From: an uncultured Ellagibacter sp.
GTDB taxonomy: Bacteria; Actinomycetota; Coriobacteriia; Coriobacteriales; Eggerthellaceae
Direction: 5' to 3'
Assembly: GCA_934661105.1 (NCBI GenBank)
Contig: CAKUIV010000031.1
Location: forward strand, 1 to 16,499
Length of the DNA stretch: 16,499 nucleotides
Positions 7,554-14,192 of the stretch are shown in pieces. The translations under genes were made by a program, and so were the position numbers. The number at the start of each line of letters is the position of its first letter. The stretch's first letter is position 1. The notes under the pieces were generated by a model. It saw only the letters and a program-made list of their open reading frames with translations. It had not been told where the DNA came from and ran no database searches.

Positions 7554-8516
7554 CTAGGCCTTCACGGATTCGCTCATACCAGTCGGAACGCCGCTTTTCT
7601 TCGTGGTGTCGTAGCCTTCGAGCTCTTCCTTGTCGATCTTCTTGACCATGGAGGCGTCGTAGCCGAGTTCCTTGAGCGAGTGCAGGGCCTTTTCGGCATG
7701 CACCTCGTCGATCGGCTTGCGGCCGAAGCAGGCGTTGTAGATGAAGAACGTGAACAGCGCCGTGATGGCAAGGCCGGCAACGGCGAGCAGGAACGAGCCG
7801 AGATGCAGGCCGGCGCCCGCAAGGTTACCAGCAGCGAGCTCGATACCGACGTTGAACATGTTGTAGCCGCCGACCGTGATCATGACGGAGAAGCCCTCGC
7901 CGGAGAAGTTGGCAAGCGCACCGGAGATGCCGAAGGGCGCGAGGATCGCGCCCAACATCCATGCCGTCATCAGGATGTGGAGCGGGGTGACCTTCTTGGT
8001 GACTTTCTTCAAGCAGACGAAGAGAATCTGGAAGAATGCTGCGAGCAGGCCGCCGACGAGGAACGCGAACACGAACAGCATGCCGCCTTCGGTCTTCGCG
8101 ACGCCGAGGCTGTTGTTGAACCCGACGGTACCGCAAATCCAGCCGATCACGATGCAGATAGCCGCGAACAGCACGTTGAACCACACGACGAACCACACGC
8201 AGTTCCAGATGCACTTGCCCATCTTCTCGTTGTTCTTCGTCCAGGGACCCACAGCCTTCATGCCAACCGCCATCGCGAAGCCGGAGAACGGGAGCAGCGC
8301 GCCGAACGTCGCCCATTCCTCGACGTACTGATAGCACGCAAGGCCGCCCAGGATGCAGCCGATCACGCCCATCGAGATGAGCGTCGCGCCGCCCATGAAG
8401 AACGCCATCGGCGTGCCCACGAGCACGGTCTGCCAGAACGTGAGGATCGCCTGCGCGATGAGTGCGAACGTGCCGCCCACGAGGAAACTGTAGATAACTG
8501 TCTTGTACGGTTTCAT
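7554..8516 (-). CDS. SpoVA-like membrane protein with two tandem domains
   Basis: A 320-residue polytopic membrane protein with about seven or eight hydrophobic segments and a charged C-terminal tail (about 262-320). Residues 11-90 resemble the SpoVAC/SpoVAEb family: FLVGG, a glycine-rich middle helix, then GALLPFSGFA, comparable to the family's GS-x-VP-x-TGFA motif. Residues 152-230 repeat the plan: FLVGG again, then GEGFSVMITVGGYNM. I read this as an internal duplication. In Firmicutes, SpoVA proteins form the channel that moves dipicolinic acid in spores; no sporulation gene is nearby and the role here is unknown. The ATG at 8516 has AAGGGG 6-8 bases upstream; an ATG two codons earlier is less well spaced. 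Confidence 0.55.
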   Translation of the reverse strand: MKPYKTVIYSFLVGGTFALIAQAILTFWQTVLVGTPMAFFMGGATLISMGVIGCILGGLACYQYVEEWATFGALLPFSGFAMAVGMKAVGPWTKNNEKMGKCIWNCVWFVVWFNVLFAAICIVIGWICGTVGFNNSLGVAKTEGGMLFVFAFLVGGLLAAFFQILFVCLKKVTKKVTPLHILMTAWMLGAILAPFGISGALANFSGEGFSVMITVGGYNMFNVGIELAAGNLAGAGLHLGSFLLAVAGLAITALFTFFIYNACFGRKPIDEVHAEKALHSLKELGYDASMVKKIDKEELEGYDTTKKSGVPTGMSESVKA

Positions 8517-8615
8517 AACCATCCCCTTCGCATTTGCTGTGCTTGCTGTTGTTTCTCCGTGTCCCATAAGGAAACGCGCGCCTTCCCTCAAAAGCGCGCA
8601 CCACGAGGACGCTAG

Positions 8616-8645
8616 AGTATCGAAAGGAAGGGTCAACCCTGTCAT
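8616..8645 (-). promoter_or_regulatory. Putative promoter of the SpoVA-like gene
   Basis: On the minus strand ATGACA (8640-8645) and GATACT (8616-8621) are separated by 18 bp, a fair sigma-70-like match. The spacer holds AGGGT-TG-ACCCT, a short dyad that could bind a regulator. It lies about 100 bp before the chosen start. The 200-bp stretch between here and the terminator at 8717 contains no gene that I can support. Confidence 0.4.
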
Positions 8646-8716
8646 ACCCGAAGTTCGAATATTCAGGTTGAGAAGGGGGAAATGGCACAGCGGCGCGGCA
8701 TGAGAGCACCGAAAAC

Positions 8717-8752
8717 GAAAAAGGGGCCGAAAGCGTAAGCTTCCGACCCCTT
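8717..8752 (-). terminator. Terminator of the EF-G-like gene
   Basis: AAGGGGCCGAAAGC (8721-8734) and GCTTCCGACCCCTT (8739-8752) pair with two single mismatches around a GTAA loop, and TTTTT follows on the minus strand. It lies about 75 bases beyond the stop codon at 8829. Confidence 0.8.
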
Positions 8753-8828
8753 GTCCACCTTCAACCGAAACGACTTCGCGAATGGAGCCTCCTCGCACCG
8801 TGTGGACAGCCCAACGACGGCGTTCGCG

Positions 8829-10901
8829 TTAGTTCCCCGCGGCCCTTGCCTCCTGGTAGGCTTCCACGAGCTTCTTCGTCACGTCGGCGGGAGCCTGCTC
8901 GTAACCGTTGATCTGAATGTCGTAGGAACCCGATCCGCGCGTGAGCGCACGCAGGTCCTTCGTGTACTTCACGACCTCGGCATAGGGGACGCGAACCATG
9001 ATGACGGTTTCGCCCTCGTCGTTGGAGTCGGTGCCGACGATACGCCCGCGACGCGTGGAGATATCGCCCATGACGGGGCCCGCGTACTCCTCGCCCACGG
9101 TGATCTCCATGTCGGCCATCGGCTCGAGCAGCACGGGTTTCGCTTGTTCGCACGCCGCGCGGAAGCCGATGCGCGCCGCCGTTTTGAACGCCATCTCGTT
9201 AGAGTCGACCGAATGATAGCTGCCATCGAATACGGCGACCTTGATGTCGACCATGGGGTAGCCCGCAAGCACACCTTCGGCCATCGCCTCCTGAACGCCC
9301 TTGTCGACCGCGGGGATAAGCCCACCGGGAATCGCGCCTCCCTTGATCTCGTCGACGAACTCGTAACCTTCGCCCGGGTTCGGGGAAAGACGCAGCCAGC
9401 AATCGCCGAACTGCCCGGCGCCACCGGTCTGCTTCTTGTGACGCCCCTGTGCCTCGGCGGTTTTGGTAATCGTCTCGCGATAGGGAATGCGCACGGGAAG
9501 CAGTTTCACTTCCACGCCCGTCTGCTCCTTGCAGCGCGCGATCAGCATGTCGACCTGCGTGTCGCCCATGGCGGTGAGCACGGTCTGGTGCGTTTCCTCG
9601 TTGCGCAAAATATGGATCGACGGGTCGTTTTCCGCCGCACGGGCAAGAAACGTGCCAAGCTTGTCCTCTTCCTTCTTGTTGGCGGCTTCGAGCGCCACGG
9701 GGTACTGCGGCGCCGGCAGCGGCAACGGGTCGACGGCGATCTCGCCCGTGAGCGAGACGGTGTCGCCCGTGCGCGTTTCGGCAAGCTTGGGAACGACGAT
9801 GATGTCGCCCGCCTTCGCGCTCTTCACGTCGGCGGATTCCTTGCCCATCATGACGTAGAGATGCCCCAAGCGCTCCTTCTTGCCCGTGCGCGCGTTGATG
9901 AGCTCCATGCCCGGTTCGAGCACGCCGGAAAGCACCTTGAGGAAACTCAGGCGCCCGACGAACGGGTCTGACAGCGTCTTGAACACGAACGCGGCGGGAC
10001 GGTTCGTCTCGTCGATGGGGATAGACGTGCCGTCGGCCATCTGGAAGCGTCCGTGGCTTCGCGGATGCGGGAAATACGTGCAGATGTCCTCCATGAGCCC
10101 CTGGATGCCCTGTTTGATGATGGTGGAACCGACGAACACGGGAATGAACAGCTCCTGTGCGATGGCCTTGTCGAGCAGCGATTCCAATTCTTCCTGGGAA
10201 AGCTGCTCCTCCCCTTCCAGGTACTTCATCATGAGCTCGTCGTCGGCTTCGGCCACAAGGTCGCAGAGCTTGTCGCGGGCCGCCTGAGCAGCGTCGGCGT
10301 ATTCGGGAGGGATGGGCTCGACGCGCTCGGAGTCGTCGTTCTCGCCGAAATAGCGAGCCTCCATGCGAATGATGTCGATGACGCCCTTGAAGTCGGCATC
10401 CTGGCCGATGGGGATGGTGACCGGCCCCAAACGCGATCCGAAACGCGCATGGAGCGTCGCCATGGCCACGTCGAAGTCGGCATGCTCGCGATCGATGTGG
10501 TTGATGAACACCGCACGCGACAGGCGCATGCCCTCCGCTTCGCGCCACAGCTTGGTGGTCATGACCTGCGGCCCGGCGACGGCGTCGACCACGAAAAGCG
10601 CCATTTCAGCCGCCTGCATGGTGGAAAGCGTGTCGCCGATGAAGTCGGGGTGCCCGGACGTGTCGAGCACGTTGATCTTGTAATCCTTGTACGGGATGGG
10701 GGCGATGGAGGTGCCGATGGTGAACTTGCGCTTGATTTCCTCGGCGTCGTAATCGAGATAGGATTTGCCGTCGTGGGTCGTTCCCATGCGCGGGGTCTTG
10801 CCGGAGACGTAGAGCATCGCCTCAGCGAGCGAAGTCTTCCCCGCGCCGTCTTGACCCACCAGGACGACATTGCGCACGTGCTCAGTGGCAGGAGCTGCCA
10901 T
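8829..10901 (-). CDS. fusA2: Elongation factor G-like GTPase, EF-G2 (FusA2) type
   Basis: A 690-residue protein with all EF-G domains: GTPase domain with GQDGAGKT (16-23, P-loop) and DTSGHPDF (80-87, with the catalytic His84), domain II, then GRHKKQTGGAGQFGD and DGSYHSVDSNEMAF in domain IV, and a C-terminal domain V ending near LTRGSGSYD. The switch I motif of true EF-G (RGITI) is RKFTI here, and the G4 motif is NHID (134-137) instead of NKxD. These changes point to the EF-G2 paralogue of actinobacteria and others, whose task is unclear, rather than the main translocase. It stands alone, not in a str operon. Start: the ATG at 10901 has GGTGG about 6 bases upstream and gives the family length; the frame is open 25 codons more. 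Confidence 0.88.
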   Translation of the reverse strand: MAAPATEHVRNVVLVGQDGAGKTSLAEAMLYVSGKTPRMGTTHDGKSYLDYDAEEIKRKFTIGTSIAPIPYKDYKINVLDTSGHPDFIGDTLSTMQAAEMALFVVDAVAGPQVMTTKLWREAEGMRLSRAVFINHIDREHADFDVAMATLHARFGSRLGPVTIPIGQDADFKGVIDIIRMEARYFGENDDSERVEPIPPEYADAAQAARDKLCDLVAEADDELMMKYLEGEEQLSQEELESLLDKAIAQELFIPVFVGSTIIKQGIQGLMEDICTYFPHPRSHGRFQMADGTSIPIDETNRPAAFVFKTLSDPFVGRLSFLKVLSGVLEPGMELINARTGKKERLGHLYVMMGKESADVKSAKAGDIIVVPKLAETRTGDTVSLTGEIAVDPLPLPAPQYPVALEAANKKEEDKLGTFLARAAENDPSIHILRNEETHQTVLTAMGDTQVDMLIARCKEQTGVEVKLLPVRIPYRETITKTAEAQGRHKKQTGGAGQFGDCWLRLSPNPGEGYEFVDEIKGGAIPGGLIPAVDKGVQEAMAEGVLAGYPMVDIKVAVFDGSYHSVDSNEMAFKTAARIGFRAACEQAKPVLLEPMADMEITVGEEYAGPVMGDISTRRGRIVGTDSNDEGETVIMVRVPYAEVVKYTKDLRALTRGSGSYDIQINGYEQAPADVTKKLVEAYQEARAAGN

Positions 10902-11295
10902 TTTGACCACCAACCTTCCGTTGCGTGGCCGCGCCCCGTTCATTTGTGAGGCACAACCACTGTTAGTCTTGCACACACAAACAACTACCCGATCAAGCCT
11001 TTTCGGCTTGCGTTATGGTCAAGTGTAACCTACTTTCGACCGCTTGCCCCGATAATTGAGCCGCAGCCGATATTTCGGCCCCGTTTCAGCGGAAAACCGC
11101 TTTACACGCCCCCGCGCGAAGCCATGTCGGCAAACGCGCAGCCGCGGAAAACGGCTACGAGAAAGCGAACGGCCGCACACCCCCCATGAGATGCATGGCC
11201 CGAGAAAGGCGACGCGCAAAACGGGACCGCCCTCACTCGGCGGACATAACCGCATTATGCGAAGGGAGATCGTCCCGTCGGCGACATCGCACCGC
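10902..11295. other. Intergenic region rich in short hairpins
   Basis: 394 bp between the EF-G-like gene and modD, both minus strand. I see no supported gene. It holds many short perfect dyads: TTGTG/CACAA (10944-10956), CAAGCC/GGCTTG (10994-11010), GCCGA/TCGGC (11066-11079), AGCGG/CCGCT (11088-11101), AGCCG/CGGCT (11140-11156) and CCATG/CATGG (11184-11198), then the putative modD terminator. It should also contain the EF-G2 promoter; TTACACT near 11023-11029 (minus) could be a -10, with no good -35. Confidence 0.4.
11217..11278 (-). terminator. Putative branched terminator of modD
   Basis: ACGGGAC (11221-11227) and GTCCCGT (11272-11278) can pair as an outer stem. Inside lie CGCAT/ATGCG (11251-11261) and CGCC/GGCG (11228-11242). 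On the minus strand TTTT follows the outer stem. It begins 18 bases after the stop at 11296. The branched shape is unusual, so the call is tentative. Confidence 0.4.
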
Positions 11296-12144
11296 CTATT
11301 CGACCTGTTTCATGCGCACGCTCATATCGATGGGTTTGGCCGTGAAGGGCGCAGTCGTGGCCAGGCCGTCGACTCCTGTCGCGGCATAGGCTGCGGCGTT
11401 CGCAAGGTTGATGCCGCCGGCCGCGATGAGCGTGATGCGCGGGTCGATCGCACGCAGCTCGGCCACGAGCGCAGCGAGTTCGTCCGTCGGCATCTTGTCA
11501 AGCTGAATGCCATCGACGCCCGCATGCGTAAGGCGCCGCGCCTCGTCGGCTCCCGCTTCCACGAAGAGCTTCTTCTCCACGCAACGGCTGCGCAGAGCGG
11601 GCAGCTTTTCCAAGAAGGCATCGAAGCCTCCCATGAAGGTGATGTGATGGTCGAACACGAGCACCGTCTCGGACGCCCCCAGACGGTGCGGATAAGCGCC
11701 GCCGCACGTGACTGCCTTCGTGAGCAGGTCCTTCACGCCCGGCATGCTCTTGCGCGTGGTGAGCACTTCGCATGCGGGGTTTTCGCCATGCGCCGCATCG
11801 ACGATCGCGCGCGTCTTCGCGGCCACGCCCGACAGGTGGTCGCACAGGTTGAGCGAGACCTTCCACGCCATATGAAGCGCCGCCGCCGGACCTTCCGCAC
11901 GCAGGAAGGCGTCTCCCGCGGAAAGCCGCGTACCCGAAGAAAGCGACCAGGTAACGTGCGCACCCGTCTTCGCGAGCACGCGGGCCGCCTCCTCCACGCC
12001 GCAAAGCACGCAGTCCTCGCGCGTGAAGTACTCGATTTCGCCCGGTTCCTCGCCGATGCCGAGCACCTCGGTCGTCAGATCGATATAGGGCATGTCCTCT
12101 AGGATGAACTGATCGATGCGCCCGTCGGGGATGTACACGTTCAT
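11296..12144 (-). CDS. modD: ModD, quinolinate phosphoribosyltransferase paralogue
   Basis: A 282-residue protein of the NadC fold but with ModD features: the N-terminal IPDGRIDQFILEDMPYIDLTT (5-25, split in the family as a short lid and an ED-x-PY-x-DLTT motif), EGPAAALHMAWK, TTRKSMPG (near the middle, where NadC has TRKT-x-PG), GGAYPHRLGASETVLVF and the C-terminal AAGGINLANAAAYAATG barrel end. ModD was named from Rhodobacter molybdate operons, but its reaction is not established. No modABC or nadA/nadB genes adjoin it, so context gives no help; classical NadC activity cannot be ruled out. The ATG at 12144 has AAGGAG 8 bases upstream. Transcribed alone, probably from the site at 12204-12232. 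Confidence 0.8.
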   Translation of the reverse strand: MNVYIPDGRIDQFILEDMPYIDLTTEVLGIGEEPGEIEYFTREDCVLCGVEEAARVLAKTGAHVTWSLSSGTRLSAGDAFLRAEGPAAALHMAWKVSLNLCDHLSGVAAKTRAIVDAAHGENPACEVLTTRKSMPGVKDLLTKAVTCGGAYPHRLGASETVLVFDHHITFMGGFDAFLEKLPALRSRCVEKKLFVEAGADEARRLTHAGVDGIQLDKMPTDELAALVAELRAIDPRITLIAAGGINLANAAAYAATGVDGLATTAPFTAKPIDMSVRMKQVE

Positions 12145-12203
12145 GGGAAAACTCCTTCTGCTTCGATGCTGCGCCGATGGCACAGCCCTGGGATTTCGCT
12201 CCA

Positions 12204-12232
12204 AGACTATGCCAGCGACGCTGCGCCTTCAA
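12204..12232 (-). promoter_or_regulatory. Putative promoter of modD
   Basis: Minus strand: TTGAAG (12227-12232) and TAGTCT (12204-12209) with 17 bp between them, or CATAGT as a -10 two bases nearer. This gives a leader of about 50 bases. The match is moderate. Confidence 0.35.
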
Positions 12233-12327
12233 CCCAGCAGGTCAGTGGGAAATATCGCGTCCGAGAAATACGGCGGCCTCATCGTCGCATTCGCCTTCGA
12301 GAAGATCGCTTGTCGGTTTCGCCGCGC

Positions 12328-12366
12328 AAAAAAGCCGCAGCGCATCAGGGGATGCACCACGGCTTT
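12328..12366 (-). terminator. Terminator of the amidohydrolase gene
   Basis: AAAGCCG (12331-12337) and CGGCTTT (12360-12366) form the outer stem, with GCATC/GATGC (12342-12355) inside, and six T follow on the minus strand. It starts 25 bases after the stop at 12391. Confidence 0.8.
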
Positions 12367-12390
12367 CGCATTCTGATTTTTCAAGAAGCG

Positions 12391-13686
12391 CTACAGCTCG
12401 GAAATAATACGCTTCGTGCGCGCCGACACCTCGGCTTTCACCTTTTCAAGATCGATTCCCGGGCAAACACCGTCGCGGTAAACCACCACGCCATCGCACA
12501 TGGTGAGCACAACGTCGGAGCCATGTCCCGAGAACACGACGTTGACTTCCGGATTCGTCATAGGACACCATGCGGCACCCGTTGTGTCGAGCACGGTGAG
12601 GTCAGCCTTCATACCCACCTTCACAAGCCCGCAATCGGGGCGTCCCTGAGCAAGTGCACCGCCGCGCGTGGCCGCTGTGATGACCTGCTTGGGCGAGATG
12701 ATCGCAGGGTCGAGTTCATGCCCCTTGTAGATAGTGCCCATGAGGTACATGTCCTGGAACAAGTCGTGGTTGTTGTTCGACGCCATGCCGTCGGTACCGA
12801 GCGCCACGTTCACGCCCGCGTCGAGCAGCTTCTGCACGGGCGCGAACCCGCTCGCGAGCTTCATGTTCGATGCCGGGTTCAGCACCGCCGTCGCCCCGCG
12901 CTTCGCCAGGATGGAGATGTCCTTATCGTCGACCCACACGCAGTGCGCCGCCACCACCGGCACGTCGAACACGCCGATGCTCTCGAAGTACTGCACGGGG
13001 GTCAGGCCGTTGTGGCGTTCCTTGCATTCCTCGTGCTCGCTCTTCGTTTCGGAGATGTGGATATGGATCGGCAGGCCCGCTTCCTTGGCAACCGCCCCGA
13101 TATCGGTGCAGGTGATGGGGTTCGAGGTATACTCGGCATGAATGTTGTAGTCCACGCGGATGCGCCCGTTGCCCGACTCGTGGTACTGCTTGACCACGCG
13201 TTCCATCTTCTCGCACATGGGGTATTCCGCAAACGGCTTCGGCTCGAAGTAGAGAACGCTTTCGCACACGTTCATCTTCATGTTGGCCTCGTTCACGGCT
13301 TGAATGCGCTCGTCGGTGCAGTAGTACATGTCCGACGCGCTCACCGTGCCGTAGCGCGCCATTTCCGCGAGGGCGAGCTTGGTGGCCCAGTAATTGTCTT
13401 CCGGAGTCATCTTCGCCTCGAAAGGCCAAACCAGCTTGTTAAGCCATTCCTGGAGCGGGACATTTTCCGCGTACCCGCGCAAAAGAGTCATCGGAAGGTG
13501 CGTGTGCGCGTTGTAGAGCGCCGGCATGAGCAAACGGCCACGCCCGTCGTAGGTCTCGCCGTAATCCGCGGCGTTTTCGGGGGCAACATCGCCGATGTAG
13601 GCGATTACGCCGTCCTTCACGCCCACCCACTGATGAGCTTTGTAGTCGAGGTTCTCATCGAGAATGTCAATATCAGTGAAAAGCAC
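12391..13686 (-). CDS. mtaD: Amidohydrolase, MTA/SAH deaminase-like
   Basis: A 431-residue metal-dependent hydrolase of the TrzA/ATZ/MtaD group, the usual length. Metal and catalytic residues are visible: NAHTHLPM (H61, H63), NIHAEYT (H183), HIHISET (H210, E213), AHCVWV (H248), NPASNMKLASG (270-280) and GTDG (D299). Such enzymes deaminate 5-methylthioadenosine or S-adenosylhomocysteine to inosine analogues; SsnA or other adenosine-type substrates are alternatives. Start choice: GTG at 13686 with GGAGGAG about 6 bases upstream; the frame is open 78 codons further, but that would include the TATAAT promoter. It faces away from the MetE-like gene, which suits a shared methyl-cycle role (inference). 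Confidence 0.8.
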   Translation of the reverse strand: MLFTDIDILDENLDYKAHQWVGVKDGVIAYIGDVAPENAADYGETYDGRGRLLMPALYNAHTHLPMTLLRGYAENVPLQEWLNKLVWPFEAKMTPEDNYWATKLALAEMARYGTVSASDMYYCTDERIQAVNEANMKMNVCESVLYFEPKPFAEYPMCEKMERVVKQYHESGNGRIRVDYNIHAEYTSNPITCTDIGAVAKEAGLPIHIHISETKSEHEECKERHNGLTPVQYFESIGVFDVPVVAAHCVWVDDKDISILAKRGATAVLNPASNMKLASGFAPVQKLLDAGVNVALGTDGMASNNNHDLFQDMYLMGTIYKGHELDPAIISPKQVITAATRGGALAQGRPDCGLVKVGMKADLTVLDTTGAAWCPMTNPEVNVVFSGHGSDVVLTMCDGVVVYRDGVCPGIDLEKVKAEVSARTKRIISEL

Positions 13687-13720
13687 CTTCGCTCCTCCCC
13701 TATGCGTTATCAATGGCTCT

Positions 13721-13726
13721 ATTATA
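13721..13726 (-). promoter_or_regulatory. TATAAT -10 of the amidohydrolase gene
   Basis: A perfect TATAAT on the minus strand, 35 bases before the GTG start, preceded by an AT-rich stretch (ATACTAGATATCATCC). No good -35 is present at 17 bp, so an activator may be needed. The leader would be under 30 bases. Confidence 0.5.
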
Positions 13727-14024
13727 GGATGATATCTAGTATGGCGCGTCGAGAATGTACCTTCGAACAAAGGCATGCGCGCAAAAGGCATCGCGGCGCA
13801 GGCGCAAAAGAAGCAAGCGAGCACGACCTCGAGCCAACGAACGCATCGCCGAGTGCGGCAGCCGGCCCTTGCCGTATTCGCACGCTTGAAGGAGATAGCT
13901 GCACGGGTGCATTTCACCACGATATCGCGCAGATTGGTGGAGGCAAAGCCGTCAACGCCGGCGCAATCGAATCGCGCTGAATATAAGTACTTGATTATTC
14001 GCCGCCTGACCTTGATCGCCTCAA

Positions 14025-14063
14025 CTCGTTATTGCAATAGAAGATTCCTATTGCAATAACGAG
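14025..14063. promoter_or_regulatory. Perfect 16-bp inverted repeat, LysR-type operator
   Basis: CTCGTTATTGCAATAG (14025-14040) is exactly complementary to CTATTGCAATAACGAG (14048-14063) across AAGATTC. Each arm contains the palindrome ATTGCAAT (14031-14038 and 14050-14057). The centre reads ATAG-N7-CTAT, which contains the T-N11-A dyad typical of LysR-family sites. It lies just upstream of the proposed promoter of the MetE-like gene, whose downstream neighbour encodes a LysR regulator. Confidence 0.7.
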
Positions 14064-14074
14064 ATTAAATATAT

Positions 14075-14103
14075 TTTTCGATTGCAATGGACATGGCTAT
14101 ACT
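14075..14103 (+). promoter_or_regulatory. Promoter of the MetE-like gene with third ATTGCAAT
   Basis: TATACT (14098-14103) is a good -10; the -35 position (TTTTCG, 14075-14080) is weak, fitting an activated promoter. A third ATTGCAAT (14081-14088) lies in the 17-bp spacer. A leader of about 80 bases would follow. Confidence 0.55.
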
Positions 14104-14192
14104 CCGAAACGACACAAAGCATCGACGTTCTCGCACGTTAAATGAGCGTCTTCGACGAACTCGAGCAAAGCACTCAACCGAAAGGCACCATC

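Larger units (their letters stand above)
13687..14192. other. Divergent spacer, amidohydrolase / MetE-like gene
   Basis: 506 bp between divergent genes. From 13741 to 13980 a plus-strand frame of 79 codons runs from ATG to TGA, but it has only a poor AGGAT-like binding site and no recognisable product, so I do not call it a gene. From about 13979 to 14100 the composition turns AT-rich and contains the large inverted repeat and promoter described separately. Confidence 0.5.

Noticed and set aside
8645..8665. GTTCGAAT, a tRNA T-loop-like sequence
   Set aside because: The flanking bases do not form a T-stem, and no anticodon or acceptor stem can be built.
7501..8710. Plus-strand frame of about 400 codons opposite the SpoVA-like gene
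   Set aside because: Rich in Glu, His, Arg and Asp as expected for the complement of a membrane protein gene, with no motif or ribosome binding site.
13687..13920. 78-residue N-terminal extension of the amidohydrolase, with a hydrophobic stretch that could look like a signal peptide
   Set aside because: It would contain the TATAAT promoter and the GGAGGAG binding site; MtaD-type enzymes are cytoplasmic and begin near the GTG.
12166..13980. 604-codon plus-strand frame across the amidohydrolase
   Set aside because: Antisense to a well-supported enzyme and without recognisable domains or a ribosome binding site.
14037..14051. OxyR box (ATAG-N7-CTAT)
   Set aside because: The outer tetranucleotides fit, but the inner bases differ from the OxyR pattern and no tandem second motif follows at the right distance; a LysR/MtaR-type site is a better reading.
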